This document shows positions 1 to 8,548 of a stretch of DNA of 64,000 bases, in pieces (the first letter of the stretch is position 1; every line of letters begins with the position of its first letter). A model generated the notes under the pieces. That model had not been told where the DNA came from. It made no database searches and saw only the letters and a list, made by a program, of their open reading frames with translations. Location of the stretch: positions 34,722 to 98,721 of the forward strand of contig SVER01000009.1 in assembly GCA_015057315.1 (NCBI GenBank), given 5' to 3'. This DNA comes from Pseudobutyrivibrio ruminis. Its GTDB lineage: Bacteria > Bacillota > Clostridia > Lachnospirales > Lachnospiraceae. The position numbers and the translations under genes were made by a program.

Positions 1-3000
1 TCAATGTATCAAAATATGCAATATGCTTATAGCTAAGAGAATCCACTTTAGGATTATTTTTTAATCTTAATTCATATCGTGGGTCACCTGTAGCCGGATC
101 CACGAGATAAAGAGCGCCATTCTTCTTTCTATCTACATATGTTTCTGGAATTTTTTCAAAATCATCTACATACGTAATCAGCTTTTCAGAAACCTTTACA
201 CCCTTTAATATCTGAAATCCCGCTTTAGCTCGCGTGAACATTGAAGCATCATACCCGTCAATTTCGTTTAAAATATTTTTACCTGAGTAATATATTAAAG
301 AAAATGCTAAATTTCGCGCATTCTCACTGCGTAATATTTCACTATATATCTCATTAATAGTTACATTTGATTTAACCGATGTTACTATTACTTGTCCATC
401 TACTTTTTTAGTTGTTACATTGGCACTTCCTACAAATACTCGTGGTAAATCTATCCCCTTACAGGTCATTAATCCGATATTTGTTTTACCTAATACAGCT
501 AATGAGCTGCTTTTTAAATTTACCTCTCCAACATTTTCCAGATTACCTGTAACTATAAGATTAAGCTTATTATCACTATTTAATGATCCAGCCCCATTTA
601 ATATAAGTGCTGATGTTCCTGTTACACTATTACCAAAGATTCTACCAATTCTATCGCTATCCTTGTTTACTGTAACATTGTTTAGTGTAAGCTTACTCTT
701 TCCAAGATTGAAATTTAACTTTACATTTTTTCCATTCTTAGCAATGTTATCTTCAAGCTTTATATTTGTTAATGTAAGGTCTGTCTTAAGTGTTATTGTG
801 TTGTTAAGCTTTAACCCATACACGCCATTTGCAGATTCTATGGTAACGTCCTTTGCATTTGCAGGTATTATAAGATTATCCAATTCTGTTGATGGCTTCT
901 TATCTGCTTTTGTAGCTACATCAGTATATATCTTTAGTTTATAGCTCTTTGTTGCATTACCTGTCTTTACAATTTCATTAACTGCTTCTGTTAAAGTATC
1001 AAATCTACCTAATGTAATATTTCCATTCTCGATAAGCTCAACTGCTCTATCAGGATTTAAATCAAGCACTAATGCATCATGAGATTTTCTTAGTGCATGC
1101 TTAATAGTACTTCCGCTCTTACCAATTACTACATAGCAGGCTGGAACCTGTTTTGCTGTTACGATTGTCTTATTTTCGTACTGTTTAGCATCCTTGTAAC
1201 CATTAGCTGAAAGATACTTTGGAACAATGCTTAAAGCGTATGTACTTACATTGATTTTCTTGCTTCCTACAGACACTTGCATTTGTGATGGTGTCTTGTC
1301 GGCATTTATTGTTCCGGTGATATTGAAAGCGTTTTTGTAATCTGTACCGTATGTAATGCTATTATTCCCATCATTTGAAATGATGTTTTTAAACGATACT
1401 GTTGTTTTAACATCAATCTTTGCACCTGTAAGGTCTGCAAGATTTGAAACTGTTATACCAGCTGTGTTTGATATAAGCTGTCCACCTGCCATCTTAAGAT
1501 TAGAAAGCGAAATAGCACCTGTAGATACAACTTTACTATTTGTTAGTACAAGCTGACCTGCACCTGTAGAAGTTACAGTTGCAAACTCATTGCTTGTTAC
1601 ATTATTAAATTCTACCTTGTGTGTACCTGCAACAAGCTTTGCCTTTTTGTTCTCTGTAGCAAGACTTACATTCGAAAAGGCTACATCGCAGCTAGGCGCA
1701 ATGTCTCCTGAGTAGGTTATCTTTTTCTTTGCATTTGGATCTGATGTTACCTTTACTAAGGCTGCCTTTGGAAATGTCAGCTTTCCTGTTACTTCAACAT
1801 CTTTGTTAAGCTTTATAGTGTATACATAATTCTTATTTTGGGTATTTATAAACTTTACAGCATCCGCCCATTTATCAAATCCTGTAGGATTAATAGCTAC
1901 AGTTGAATCTGTCAATGACTTAACTGCTGATACAGAAATATCCTTTACTGCTGCACCAAGAAGATTATCCTTTACAACAAGCTTTAAATAGTTCTTTACA
2001 AATCTCTCATCTGAATATCTTTCAAGCTCTTCTGCTCTTTCAAAAGATGTTCCTGTAAGATAAATTCCTGCACTGCAATCTAAGAAATACCAATATCCCT
2101 CATCAAGCTCTACAATGTTGTAGGCATGTGCACCAGAATCAACGCCCATAATAGCGCGGCTCTTTACTCCAAGCTCTCTAGAAAGTCTTGTGAAGGCAAG
2201 CGCGTATGCATCTGCTGTTCCAATACCGTCTACTAATACACTATATGCTGTGTGATATGTAGGATTTGTTCCATCTACATCCACATCATCTGAAACAGTT
2301 TCTGTTAAATAATCATAGATAGCCTTAATCTTATCTTCATTTAGCCATAGGTCATAGCCTTCAAATACTGTAGCTTTAAGCTCTTCTATCTTCTTATCAA
2401 CAGCTTCTTCCTGTGACTTTGTTGTCATAACAGGAAGATAGATTTCATATACATTGTATGTCACATCTTCTGTTGTAACCTGCTGTAACACTTCATCGTT
2501 TTCTGTATATATGCTTGGATTATAATATGCAAAATCTACAGCATTATTTGAACCGATATATCCTAGGATATAATCTCCTTCCCAGGCATTCATATCCTCT
2601 CTTTCCTCGTAGAAATCACATATTTCTAAAAGAGAAAGTTCACTGTCCGCTACAGCATCTGCAGCTACTGCGATTCTATCGTATACATAAGCACCATCCT
2701 GATAGCTTCTATAGTTTGATGCTCTATAATCCTCTAACTTGTTTACCCTATTTGTGATAATGTCTCTAACAGCAGCATAAGCTTCTTCTTTAGTTGCACA
2801 GTATGTAGTTGGCTCAACAAAAGAAGCTGATGGATTTTCAGCCACAACAATTGGTACTGTCACTGTGCATTCTTCTGTATATTCAGAAGCATTAAGTGTT
2901 GCCTGAAGATAGAACTCATTCTCGCTTGCAGTTTTTCCATCCACAAGACATTCAAACTGGCCATCTTCTCTAACCAGCTTTACTGGTGATGCTTCCTCGC

Positions 3001-3547
3001 TTACTTCTTCGTAAGAATCCTCTGCCTTCTTTACTACCTTGTAGGTAACATTTGATGCTTCAGTATTTGCATCACTTACACTAACCTGGTTATCCTCGGC
3101 ATCATACATAACAATGCCAACCACCTGGTATGTAACACCTGCAGAAGTATCGTAATTACGATAATCTCCTTCATACTTAGATTCTGTTACATTTACTGAA
3201 TCGAGAGGCTTCTTATCAGCGTTCCAATCAACAAGCTTGATGCTTTCAACCTTATTAATTGCTTCTTCTTTAGATTCTTCTTCGGCTTCTTCCTTGACTG
3301 TCTCTTCCTCTTCAACTTCTTCAGTCTCTAATTCCTCTTCAGAAACATCTTCTAATTCTTTTTCTTCTGTAGAAGCTTCTTCCTCCTGTTCAGTATTCTC
3401 AGAGTCTTTCTTGAAAAAATTGTCAATAAACTCTCTCTCCAAGGAGTCTCCCTGTTCGGTTGTTTCCACCTCTGCCGCATTTACAGGCATAGGTGTGCCC
3501 ATCATCATGACCGCCGCCATGAATAGGGCGATGATTCGTTTTTTCAT
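1..3547 (-). CDS. Large secreted surface protein with transglutaminase-like domain (3' end outside window)
   Basis: The frame is open from ATG at 3547 to the window edge (at least 1,182 residues, no stop). A good ribosome site (GGAGGATAAGT) precedes the start. Residues 1-25 form a signal peptide (MKKRIIALFMAAVMMMG...VNA). Residues 26-85 are very rich in Glu, a likely wall-spanning or spacer stretch. Residues about 435-495 match a transglutaminase-like core: the His (H474 in GAHAYN) and Asp (D490 in YWYFLDC) are present, but the position of the catalytic Cys is Ala445 (GIGTADAYALAF). From about 500 on there are repeated beta-rich Asn/Thr/Val segments (LTLTNIKL, LTFPKAALVKV) that look like a beta-solenoid. 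An exported binding or adhesin-like role is inferred; transamidase activity is unlikely. Its promoter and leader are a near copy of those of the LXG toxin gene at 11.5 kb. Confidence 0.8.
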   Translation of the reverse strand, partial: MKKRIIALFMAAVMMMGTPMPVNAAEVETTEQGDSLEREFIDNFFKKDSENTEQEEEASTEEKELEDVSEEELETEEVEEEETVKEEAEEESKEEAINKVESIKLVDWNADKKPLDSVNVTESKYEGDYRNYDTSAGVTYQVVGIVMYDAEDNQVSVSDANTEASNVTYKVVKKAEDSYEEVSEEASPVKLVREDGQFECLVDGKTASENEFYLQATLNASEYTEECTVTVPIVVAENPSASFVEPTTYCATKEEAYAAVRDIITNRVNKLEDYRASNYRSYQDGAYVYDRIAVAADAVADSELSLLEICDFYEEREDMNAWEGDYILGYIGSNNAVDFAYYNPSIYTENDEVLQQVTTEDVTYNVYEIYLPVMTTKSQEEAVDKKIEELKATVFEGYDLWLNEDKIKAIYDYLTETVSDDVDVDGTNPTYHTAYSVLVDGIGTADAYALAFTRLSRELGVKSRAIMGVDSGAHAYNIVELDEGYWYFLDCSAGIYLTGTSFERAEELERYSDERFVKNYLKLVVKDNLLGAAVKDISVSAVKSLTDSTVAINPTGFDKWADAVKFINTQNKNYVYTIKLNKDVEVTGKLTFPKAALVKVTSDPNAKKKITYSGDIAPSCDVAFSNVSLATENKKAKLVAGTHKVEFNNVTSNEFATVTSTGAGQLVLTNSKVVSTGAISLSNLKMAGGQLISNTAGITVSNLADLTGAKIDVKTTVSFKNIISNDGNNSITYGTDYKNAFNITGTINADKTPSQMQVSVGSKKINVSTYALSIVPKYLSANGYKDAKQYENKTIVTAKQVPACYVVIGKSGSTIKHALRKSHDALVLDLNPDRAVELIENGNITLGRFDTLTEAVNEIVKTGNATKSYKLKIYTDVATKADKKPSTELDNLIIPANAKDVTIESANGVYGLKLNNTITLKTDLTLTNIKLEDNIAKNGKNVKLNFNLGKSKLTLNNVTVNKDSDRIGRIFGNSVTGTSALILNGAGSLNSDNKLNLIVTGNLENVGEVNLKSSSLAVLGKTNIGLMTCKGIDLPRVFVGSANVTTKKVDGQVIVTSVKSNVTINEIYSEILRSENARNLAFSLIYYSGKNILNEIDGYDASMFTRAKAGFQILKGVKVSEKLITYVDDFEKIPETYVDRKKNGALYLVDPATGDPRYELRLKNNPKVDSLSYKHIAYFDTL

Positions 3548-3650
3548 ACTTATCCTCCAAATAAAAATATATGTATTAAAATTATCAATTACTTCATCGA
3601 CTTAAGCGGTTTACCAGGCGAGAGAACTCCGTCATTAATCACCAACAAAA

Positions 3651-3868
3651 CGGCAGACCATAACAGCCTGCCGCTAATTCTCTATGGAAAAAATATACTA
3701 TAAATCTAGTTGCAGTATCACTGTCTGTATCTACTACATTCAATTGAATATTGTGATTATCTCACTCACAATTTTTTCATAATAAATACACATATTCTTC
3801 ACATAGGATATTTTAATTAATTTAATTAGTTTAGTCAATTGTTTAAGCCTTGTAATTCTTGCCAGATA
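3651..3868 (-). promoter_or_regulatory. Promoter and structured leader, copy A (upstream of the surface protein)
   Basis: Reading on the minus strand: -35 TTGACT (3838-3833), 17 bases, -10 TAAAAT (3815-3810), then a leader of roughly 255 bases before the ATG at 3547. The leader contains a small stem TTGTGA/TCACAA, a conserved tract GATACTGCAACT, and a hairpin CGGCAG...CTGCCG at 3651-3673. The same arrangement is found at 11562-11783 (copy B). Spacing and motifs are read directly; the regulatory function is inferred. The hairpin is followed by TTTTG only, so it is a weak terminator at best. Confidence 0.6.
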
Positions 3869-3904
3869 CAACCTGCCATGTTTGCTTCCCCCTCTCTGTT
3901 AATT

Positions 3905-4360
3905 CTATAATGCAATACCTTGTATCCCCACTTCATCTACGTCTTCCCCAACAAGACGTACACCAACGCCATTTTCTTTATCCCACTCACAATCAAATAC
4001 TAAGAAAACAGCGCGTTCATCGTAATCTTCCTGATCAGGAATAGTGATTCCAATCAAACTCAAAGTCTTAATAACGCTCTCAGAATCTGTGTACTCCGGA
4101 TAAGATGGATTAGCTTCTACATCATATCCCAAATCAGTTCTTCTATTCTGATAGTATTTTAAGACCGCATCTCCTATCTTAATGTGTATACTATCAATTT
4201 CACTCAAGAATGATTCCAATGCAACTATTTCTTTCTCAGGTTTTTCCTCTTCATCATAACCATTTAACTGAACATCTACCTCAAAATCATTATCAGCGAA
4301 TTTTACATTCATTTTTTTTAACCATGCTCCATAGTATTCAAATCCTTCAAAAATATTCAT
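3905..4360 (-). CDS. Probable immunity protein, DUF2004/DUF6985-like
   Basis: 151 residues, acidic, no signal peptide or membrane segment. The C-terminal stretch (FDCEWDKENGVGVRLVGE) and the IDSIHIKIGDAVLKYYQN helix resemble DUF2004/DUF6985 proteins, which are often found as small solitary or immunity genes. It is the last gene of the toxin-immunity string and is preceded by a remnant of another immunity gene. A good ribosome site (AGGAGGACTAAAAT) precedes the start. Family assignment is from memory of motifs; the toxin it would neutralise is unknown and none is adjacent. Confidence 0.55.
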   Translation of the reverse strand: MNIFEGFEYYGAWLKKMNVKFADNDFEVDVQLNGYDEEEKPEKEIVALESFLSEIDSIHIKIGDAVLKYYQNRRTDLGYDVEANPSYPEYTDSESVIKTLSLIGITIPDQEDYDERAVFLVFDCEWDKENGVGVRLVGEDVDEVGIQGIAL

Positions 4361-4367
4361 ATTTTAG

Positions 4368-4540
4368 TCCTCCTACCAATTGAGTTATAACTTCTATATG
4401 CTCTCTTGTCTATCCTATTTCTAGAGTTTTAACCGACTTTTTCCCTCCCAGTGGAAGTACTGGTACAAAGCAGTAACACTCATCATTCTTTAGTATGCCG
4501 ACAAATTTCTTTGCCTCTTCAAATAAATCCAAATCAAAGA
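4368..4540 (-). pseudogene. Remnant: 3' end of a DUF1851/Tdi1-like immunity gene
   Basis: This 173-base stretch is almost identical to 5957-6128, the last third of the DUF1851-type gene at 5942-6481, including the sequence just past its stop. It has no start of its own and the match stops abruptly at 4540, so it is a displaced 3' fragment. It sits between two intact immunity genes and records recombination within the locus. Confidence 0.75.
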
Positions 4541-4570
4541 TTCAGTTCTTATGTGAATATACCTTCTCAA

Positions 4571-4879
4571 TTAAATATCATTTATAGAATAAAAATGGTT
4601 GCTCATATATACTGAAAATTCTTCATTAGTAAATCTATATTCCTGAAATAATTTTCCACTATGAAGCTTTACAGCGCAAGCATAAACAATAGCTTTATCA
4701 TTGAAAGGACCTGTAAAAATACAGTCATTGTGATCATCAACTGAATATAAATACCAGCCACCTTTTATATCTACACACCCACACATTCCAGGTTTTCTAA
4801 CAAACTCACCAACGGTAAAATCCTCTCTTATTTTTAACTTACTGTGTAAAATATCATTTATTTCTTTCTTAGAAATCAT
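4571..4879 (-). CDS. Small putative immunity protein
   Basis: 102 residues from the ATG at 4879, chosen because GGAGG lies 8 bases upstream; an earlier in-frame start at 4894 has no such site. The core GGWYLYSVDDHNDCIFTGPF looks like a cytoplasmic small alpha/beta protein, as in many immunity families, but I do not recognise the family with certainty. It follows directly after a broken toxin-like fragment (4894-5059), the usual toxin-then-immunity order. Function is inferred from context only. Confidence 0.45.
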   Translation of the reverse strand: MISKKEINDILHSKLKIREDFTVGEFVRKPGMCGCVDIKGGWYLYSVDDHNDCIFTGPFNDKAIVYACAVKLHSGKLFQEYRFTNEEFSVYMSNHFYSINDI

Positions 4880-4893
4880 AGAATATACCTCCA

Positions 4894-5059
4894 TTAATGA
4901 GTAACAACATCAGGCCCACCTGAAACTATACCGCTTTCTTTCATTGCTACCCAACTAAACACAGTATTCAACTGTCCAGTGCCACCTTCCATTTGTACTA
5001 ATATCAAATTGAAGTATCTTCTTAGCTGTTTCAATTGTAGTATTATCTATTCTTCTCAT
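4894..5059 (-). pseudogene. Frameshifted fragment, probable toxin C-terminus
   Basis: An ATG at 5059 with a fair ribosome site (GGGGAG) opens a short frame (MRRIDNTTIETAKKILQFD...) that ends after about 35 residues. A second overlapping frame continues as MEGGTGQLNTVFSWVAMKES...DVVTH and stops at 4894, just before the immunity gene. Together they look like one coding fragment with a single-base shift. No family recognised. Confidence 0.4.
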
Positions 5060-5088
5060 GTTTCAAAATCTCCCCATTAAGAAAATTT

Positions 5089-5544
5089 TTAAATATCTTC
5101 TCTGTACTTCTTTAACATTTCCTCATATACACTGGTCTGTTCTATGCGGATATCTTCTATTTCGTCCCTCTTAATCTTTTTCCACGCGATGCGTTCATTA
5201 ATATTATCTTCAAAACCTATTTTTTTATCTTCATACTCAAACCCTTTTCTAGCTTTTATTATAATTTCCTCAAAACCCTTACTAACCATTAAAGCTTCAT
5301 ATTCTTTTCCACCATATGTCACATACAGTTTTGCCAGAGTAATATCCGTTAACTCTTCAGGAATAACCTCAGTCAAATAACCATCTCTTTTAGCAATAGA
5401 TTTTTCATTAATGGCGTTTTGAGATAATATAAAAATCCTATCATCAATTAATGATATGTAACTTTCCCCATTGTAATAAGATAAAAAGAATCTACTTCCA
5501 TCAAATCCTCTTATCGACTTTTCTAAAAGCATTTCTATAGTCAT
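5089..5544 (-). CDS. Putative immunity protein
   Basis: 151 residues, charged and cytoplasmic, ending in a lysine/glutamate-rich helix (YEEMLKKYRED). The ATG at 5544 is 6 bases after GGAGG; an ATG at 5547 is also possible. The start overlaps the stop of the upstream toxin-tip frame (TGATG), a translational coupling typical of toxin-immunity pairs. I do not recognise the family; the immunity role is inferred from coupling and locus type. Confidence 0.5.
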   Translation of the reverse strand: MTIEMLLEKSIRGFDGSRFFLSYYNGESYISLIDDRIFILSQNAINEKSIAKRDGYLTEVIPEELTDITLAKLYVTYGGKEYEALMVSKGFEEIIIKARKGFEYEDKKIGFEDNINERIAWKKIKRDEIEDIRIEQTSVYEEMLKKYREDI

Positions 5545-5941
5545 CATTTTCCTCCATTCAGTATTATCTCACCTGTTTCACCAATTATGCCAACCAGCAT
5601 TCGGTTTGTTCCTTCAACTCTGTAAATATGTCCATTTTTAATATTTGCTCTACTACCATTTACGGTATAAAATTCTGGTAGTCCCATAGAATGGTTTGAG
5701 CCCTGATTTAAAGTTATTCCCGTTCCTGTATCCGGATTAGTAATTCGATTATAGTATCGTGCTTCCTCGGTAATTATATTCTTTTGTTCGATGCCCGTAA
5801 TCTCCGATAAAGCTCCAACTTGTTTTTCTGAATTTCTTGTCCAAATCTCATTTAGGTAAGTATTGTTTTTACTACTATTATCATCAATATAAAATGGTCT
5901 AACATCCCCATTTATCAACTTGAGCAGCAGTTTCTATGTTT
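5544..5941 (-). pseudogene. Orphan polymorphic-toxin C-terminal tip
   Basis: The first 30 or so bases (about 5902-5933) match the LXG-TNT gene at the point coding TAAPVDKWGC, with one mismatch. In that frame a stop follows at once. A different frame then reads 124 residues (VRPFYIDDNSSKNNTY...LNGGK), with a toxin-tip look (NGSRANIKNGHIYRVEGTNRM), ending at 5544 coupled to the immunity gene. It lacks the N-terminal delivery part, so it is a displaced or broken tip that could be recombined onto a full-length toxin. The enzyme type of the tip is not recognised. Confidence 0.5.
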
Positions 5942-6481
5942 TTATACCATCCCTACTCCTCCTACCAATTGAGTTATAACTTCTATGTGCTCTCTTGTCT
6001 TTCCTATTTCTAGAGTTTTAACCGACTTTTTTCCTCCAAGTGGAAGTACTGGTACAAAGTAGTAACACTCATCATTCTTTAGTATGCCGACAAATTTCTT
6101 TGCCTCTTCAAATAAATCCAAATCAAAGTAATCCTTCTTATATCCATCAACTTCCAAATATCTAAAGAAAAGAGCCAGACCTTTATTCATAACTTTAAAA
6201 TCATGCTCTTTGTAATAAATAGATGTAAGAAATTCGCCATCAAATACAATAACATCTCCAAATGCACTAACAAATAATGGCACTACTGAATCACCTTTAA
6301 AATATGACGTTCTTACCAATTCAGCGTAATCATCAGGATTAATAATTCTAAGATATCCGTTTAAAAACGATCCTTCGCCATATTCTTTCCACATTTTGAC
6401 AACATCTTCCCCAACGATGCCCTGATATTTAGCAATTACATCATCCTTAATATCTTTTTCTTTAATAAAGTCCTTAATCAT
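5942..6481 (-). CDS. GAD-like/DUF1851 (Tdi1-type) immunity protein
   Basis: 179 residues from ATG 6481 (AAGGAGATAAC ribosome site; the in-frame start at 6526 lacks one). The sequence YGEGSFLNGYLRIINPDDY followed by PLFVSAFGDVIVFDG and a C-terminal LFFRYLEVDG...LFEEAKKFVGIL is characteristic of the GAD-like plus T6SS-immunity Tdi1 (DUF1851) family. These proteins bind and block toxins of polymorphic systems in both Gram types. Two partial copies of its 3' end lie at 4368-4540 and 6965-7021. No cognate toxin is adjacent. Confidence 0.7.
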   Translation of the reverse strand: MIKDFIKEKDIKDDVIAKYQGIVGEDVVKMWKEYGEGSFLNGYLRIINPDDYAELVRTSYFKGDSVVPLFVSAFGDVIVFDGEFLTSIYYKEHDFKVMNKGLALFFRYLEVDGYKKDYFDLDLFEEAKKFVGILKNDECYYFVPVLPLGGKKSVKTLEIGKTREHIEVITQLVGGVGMV

Positions 6482-6578
6482 GTTATCTCCTTTATTTTGG
6501 CTAGTTCCCATAACAGCACCCTTCATTCCTCTTTCAAAATCTGAAAGGTCTTCAATCTGTAATATAATCTGTTCCTGT

Positions 6579-6956
6579 TCATGCCTCTATTAGAGGAAGT
6601 ATTATAGTAATAACAAGCACAGCTGATAAGAACTGCCTAAACGGCTGGTCCTTAGTATGAGAAAACTCTCCCATGCTAACAAGCTGGTTTAGGTATTCTT
6701 CAAGGGTTATCTGATTTCCATCCTCATCCACCAGATCAGCTTTCATGTTTTCATACATAGTTACATACTGATTACTGAAATCCGTAAATTCTTTTGGAAT
6801 ATTAGATAAAGTGCCACCATTCTCGGGTGCAGTGACACCTAGAAAATCCTCAATTGAAAGAGTCTTCTTAGCACAATTTTCATAATCACCATGGCTAGTA
6901 TGTGCTGTATATGTAATCCCTAATGTGTTTTCAGTGCTATAGTCTTCTACCTTCAT
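6579..6956 (-). CDS. Hypothetical protein, possible secreted-effector N-terminal fragment
   Basis: 125 residues if started at ATG 6956 (MKVEDYSTENTLGITY). The frame can be extended to 7022, but that part is a remnant of the DUF1851 gene. The short motif set (SIEDFLG, LEEYLNQL, DFSNQYVTMYENMK) resembles the start of unnamed clostridial proteins; the end (FLSAVLVITIILPLIEA) is hydrophobic and may be a truncation product. The ribosome site is weak. It may be a relic. Confidence 0.3.
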   Translation of the reverse strand: MKVEDYSTENTLGITYTAHTSHGDYENCAKKTLSIEDFLGVTAPENGGTLSNIPKEFTDFSNQYVTMYENMKADLVDEDGNQITLEEYLNQLVSMGEFSHTKDQPFRQFLSAVLVITIILPLIEA

Positions 6957-6964
6957 TCTCTCTG

Positions 6965-7021
6965 CTAATTCTAGAGTTTTTACCGACTTTTCCCTCAAAG
7001 TTGAAGTACTGGTACAAAACA
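6965..7021 (-). pseudogene. Short remnant of DUF1851-type immunity gene
   Basis: 57 bases matching about 5998-6055 of the DUF1851 gene (the coding part for FVPVLPLGGKKSVKTLEI), with several substitutions. It is the third copy of this sequence in the locus. Confidence 0.6.
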
Positions 7022-7047
7022 ATCAAGCTGTTTCAATCATATTCGTA

Positions 7048-7506
7048 TTACTTTCGCAATGCTTGCTTGAAGTCCTCAAACATAGTGAATGCCTTCTCTA
7101 AAATATCATCTATGTCTTCATATGAGCCAATCACTGGATAGCTTATTTTATAATCAGGATTAATAAGTAACCTTGAATACAAGCTCCAAGGTAACCCTAA
7201 CAAAAGTTCTTTGTTTTCTTTAACAATCCATACTAAATCAACATTCCCATCTCGTAAGATTATATGGAAACCAAATGTAAACTCACCATTTTTTTCTTCT
7301 TTGATTTTATAAAACTTTTCTTTAGCATCAAACGAGGGCTGATATCCCAAAGAAGCAATTGTCTCCATTACCTCTTCGCCATCAATATGAACTAAACGAT
7401 CATTTGATGGGGTCCTATTGGCATTGTACTCTTCCGCAATTTTTTCATATCTGTTTACAAAATCAATTTCCTGCAAAGCACACTTTATCTTTGAATTTAA
7501 TTCCAT
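7048..7506 (-). CDS. Putative immunity protein
   Basis: 152 residues, start ATG 7506 with AAGGAGGAAATAAG upstream. Cytoplasmic. The middle part (FGFHIILRDGNVDLVWIVKENKELLLGLPWSLYSRLL) and GSYEDIDDILEKAF suggest an immunity-like alpha/beta fold, but I cannot name the family. It stands alone after a relic and a hairpin, with no toxin beside it, which suggests an orphan immunity gene kept for protection against neighbours. Confidence 0.45.
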   Translation of the reverse strand: MELNSKIKCALQEIDFVNRYEKIAEEYNANRTPSNDRLVHIDGEEVMETIASLGYQPSFDAKEKFYKIKEEKNGEFTFGFHIILRDGNVDLVWIVKENKELLLGLPWSLYSRLLINPDYKISYPVIGSYEDIDDILEKAFTMFEDFKQALRK

Positions 7507-7585
7507 TATCTTATTTCCTCCTTAAATCTTAAAATAACACCCCATTTATAATCTCCCTCTTTCTCATAAAAATGTATATATGAAA

Positions 7586-7608
7586 CGGCAGACCATAACA
7601 GCCTGCCG
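7586..7608 (-). other. Hairpin identical to the copy A leader hairpin
   Basis: The 23-base inverted repeat CGGCAG...CTGCCG is identical to 3651-3673. Here it lies after a broken gene fragment (7664-7769) and about 80 bases before the gene at 7506. It could be the terminator of the lost gene or a leftover leader element. Confidence 0.5.
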
Positions 7609-7663
7609 CATTAACTAAGAATCTTATTCTGTTCTTAAAGATAAATACTATTTCTTGTTAATC

Positions 7664-7769
7664 TTATTTAATCCAGTTGCTTTTTACATTAGCGTTAATT
7701 GTACCTGAATATAACTGTGCTGGACTAAATGTCACAACGCCATGAACAGGGCAATTACTCTTTTTTCAT
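7664..7769 (-). pseudogene. Relic of a surface-protein gene (signal peptide plus C-terminal end)
   Basis: From 7769 the sequence GGAGGATAAGC-ATGAAAAAA and the following 20 bases closely match the ribosome site and signal-peptide start of the surface protein at 3547, but a missing base makes a stop after four codons. After about 30 bases a different frame reads VTFSPAQLYSGTINANVK... and ends at 7664. This looks like a gene reduced by internal deletion to its two ends. Confidence 0.55.
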
Positions 7770-7790
7770 GCTTATCCTCCAAGTTAAAAA

Positions 7791-8096
7791 TTATATCAGT
7801 TTCATGGATGTTCCCAAGTTCACATCGGTTTCCTGAAGTTTATCCACCGCCTTTTTAACATTCCCTAAATCTCCAAACCCCATGCTGTTATAGGTTCCAA
7901 TCAGTGTACGATAGGAAGAAAGGGTTTTTATCAACTGGTTATACTCCTCAATAAACTTCGATAAAGCTGGCGACACACCCTCGATTTCTTCAGGGTCATC
8001 CACTACAATTCCGTTTTTGTTGCTATCTATTAACTTGAACTTTGTATCTACATTTATAGAATTAATTTTTATTTCCAAACCGTAAGTATCACTCAT
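7791..8096 (-). CDS. LXG-associated small protein, DUF5344/YwqI-like
   Basis: 101 residues from ATG 8096 (AAAGGAGTTTAGTAGA ribosome site); a longer in-frame reading from 8159 would overlap the preceding gene and was not used. The second half is helical (ALSKFIEEYNQLIKTLSSYRTLIGTY) like the small WXG100-sized partners found next to LXG toxins. In B. subtilis the order is ywqH-ywqI-ywqJ (DUF5082, DUF5344, LXG toxin); here a DUF5082-like gene is directly upstream, but no LXG gene follows. Role as a targeting partner for an LXG protein is inferred. Confidence 0.5.
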   Translation of the reverse strand: MSDTYGLEIKINSINVDTKFKLIDSNKNGIVVDDPEEIEGVSPALSKFIEEYNQLIKTLSSYRTLIGTYNSMGFGDLGNVKKAVDKLQETDVNLGTSMKLI

Positions 8097-8112
8097 TCTA
8101 CTAAACTCCTTT

Positions 8113-8547
8113 TTAATTAAAGTAATTACGTATACGCGTAGATAAATTGTTCCATGCATTAATCAACCCCTGTAATATTCCCCACTTTTCACTACGAATA
8201 TTATTAAGGCGATTAATCTCATTATTGATGTTGTCTTCTATCTCATCCAATGCATCAACATAATTTGCATATTCAGTCGATAAGGTTCCGCTAGCCTCGC
8301 AGGCTGTATAGACAGAATTTGCATGAGCCCCCTTCCATAAAGATTCATAAAAATCTGGCATATTACCAACAATATTTTTTTGAACCTTTACAGATTCTTT
8401 TGCCTCGTCAAGCTTATTATATGCATCTCTTAAACGCTGAATTTTATTGTCCAAATCACTAATTTCACTACGCGTAGTAGCCTGCTGACTCTCATTACTA
8501 CTTAATTCACCTTTTAAGCTTTCATATTCTGCGTCACTACTTCCCAT
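8113..8547 (-). CDS. LXG-associated coiled-coil protein, DUF5082/YwqH-like
   Basis: 144 residues, mainly alpha-helical coiled coil: SEISDLDNKIQRLRDAYNKL near the N-terminus, a central GNMPDFYESLWKGAHANSVY that resembles the W-x-G turn region, and a C-terminal helical hairpin. This is the pattern of the DUF5082 (YwqH-like) family, which accompanies LXG toxins and probably acts as export partner. It starts 2 bases after the stop of the DUF4176 gene, so the two are cotranscribed. Confidence 0.65.
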   Translation of the reverse strand: MGSSDAEYESLKGELSSNESQQATTRSEISDLDNKIQRLRDAYNKLDEAKESVKVQKNIVGNMPDFYESLWKGAHANSVYTACEASGTLSTEYANYVDALDEIEDNINNEINRLNNIRSEKWGILQGLINAWNNLSTRIRNYFN

Positions 8548-8548
8548 A

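Noticed and set aside
420..944. Open frame on the plus strand inside the surface-protein gene
   Set aside because: Antisense to a convincing long coding frame with signal peptide and domain; composition is that of a mirror frame.
3237..3605. Ser-rich plus-strand frame
   Set aside because: Mirror of the Glu-rich stretch of the surface protein (GAA/GAG read as TTC/CTC and TCT); no ribosome site.
3551..3673. c-di-GMP (GEMM) riboswitch in the surface-protein leader
   Set aside because: The conserved GEMM core and tetraloop receptor pattern are absent.
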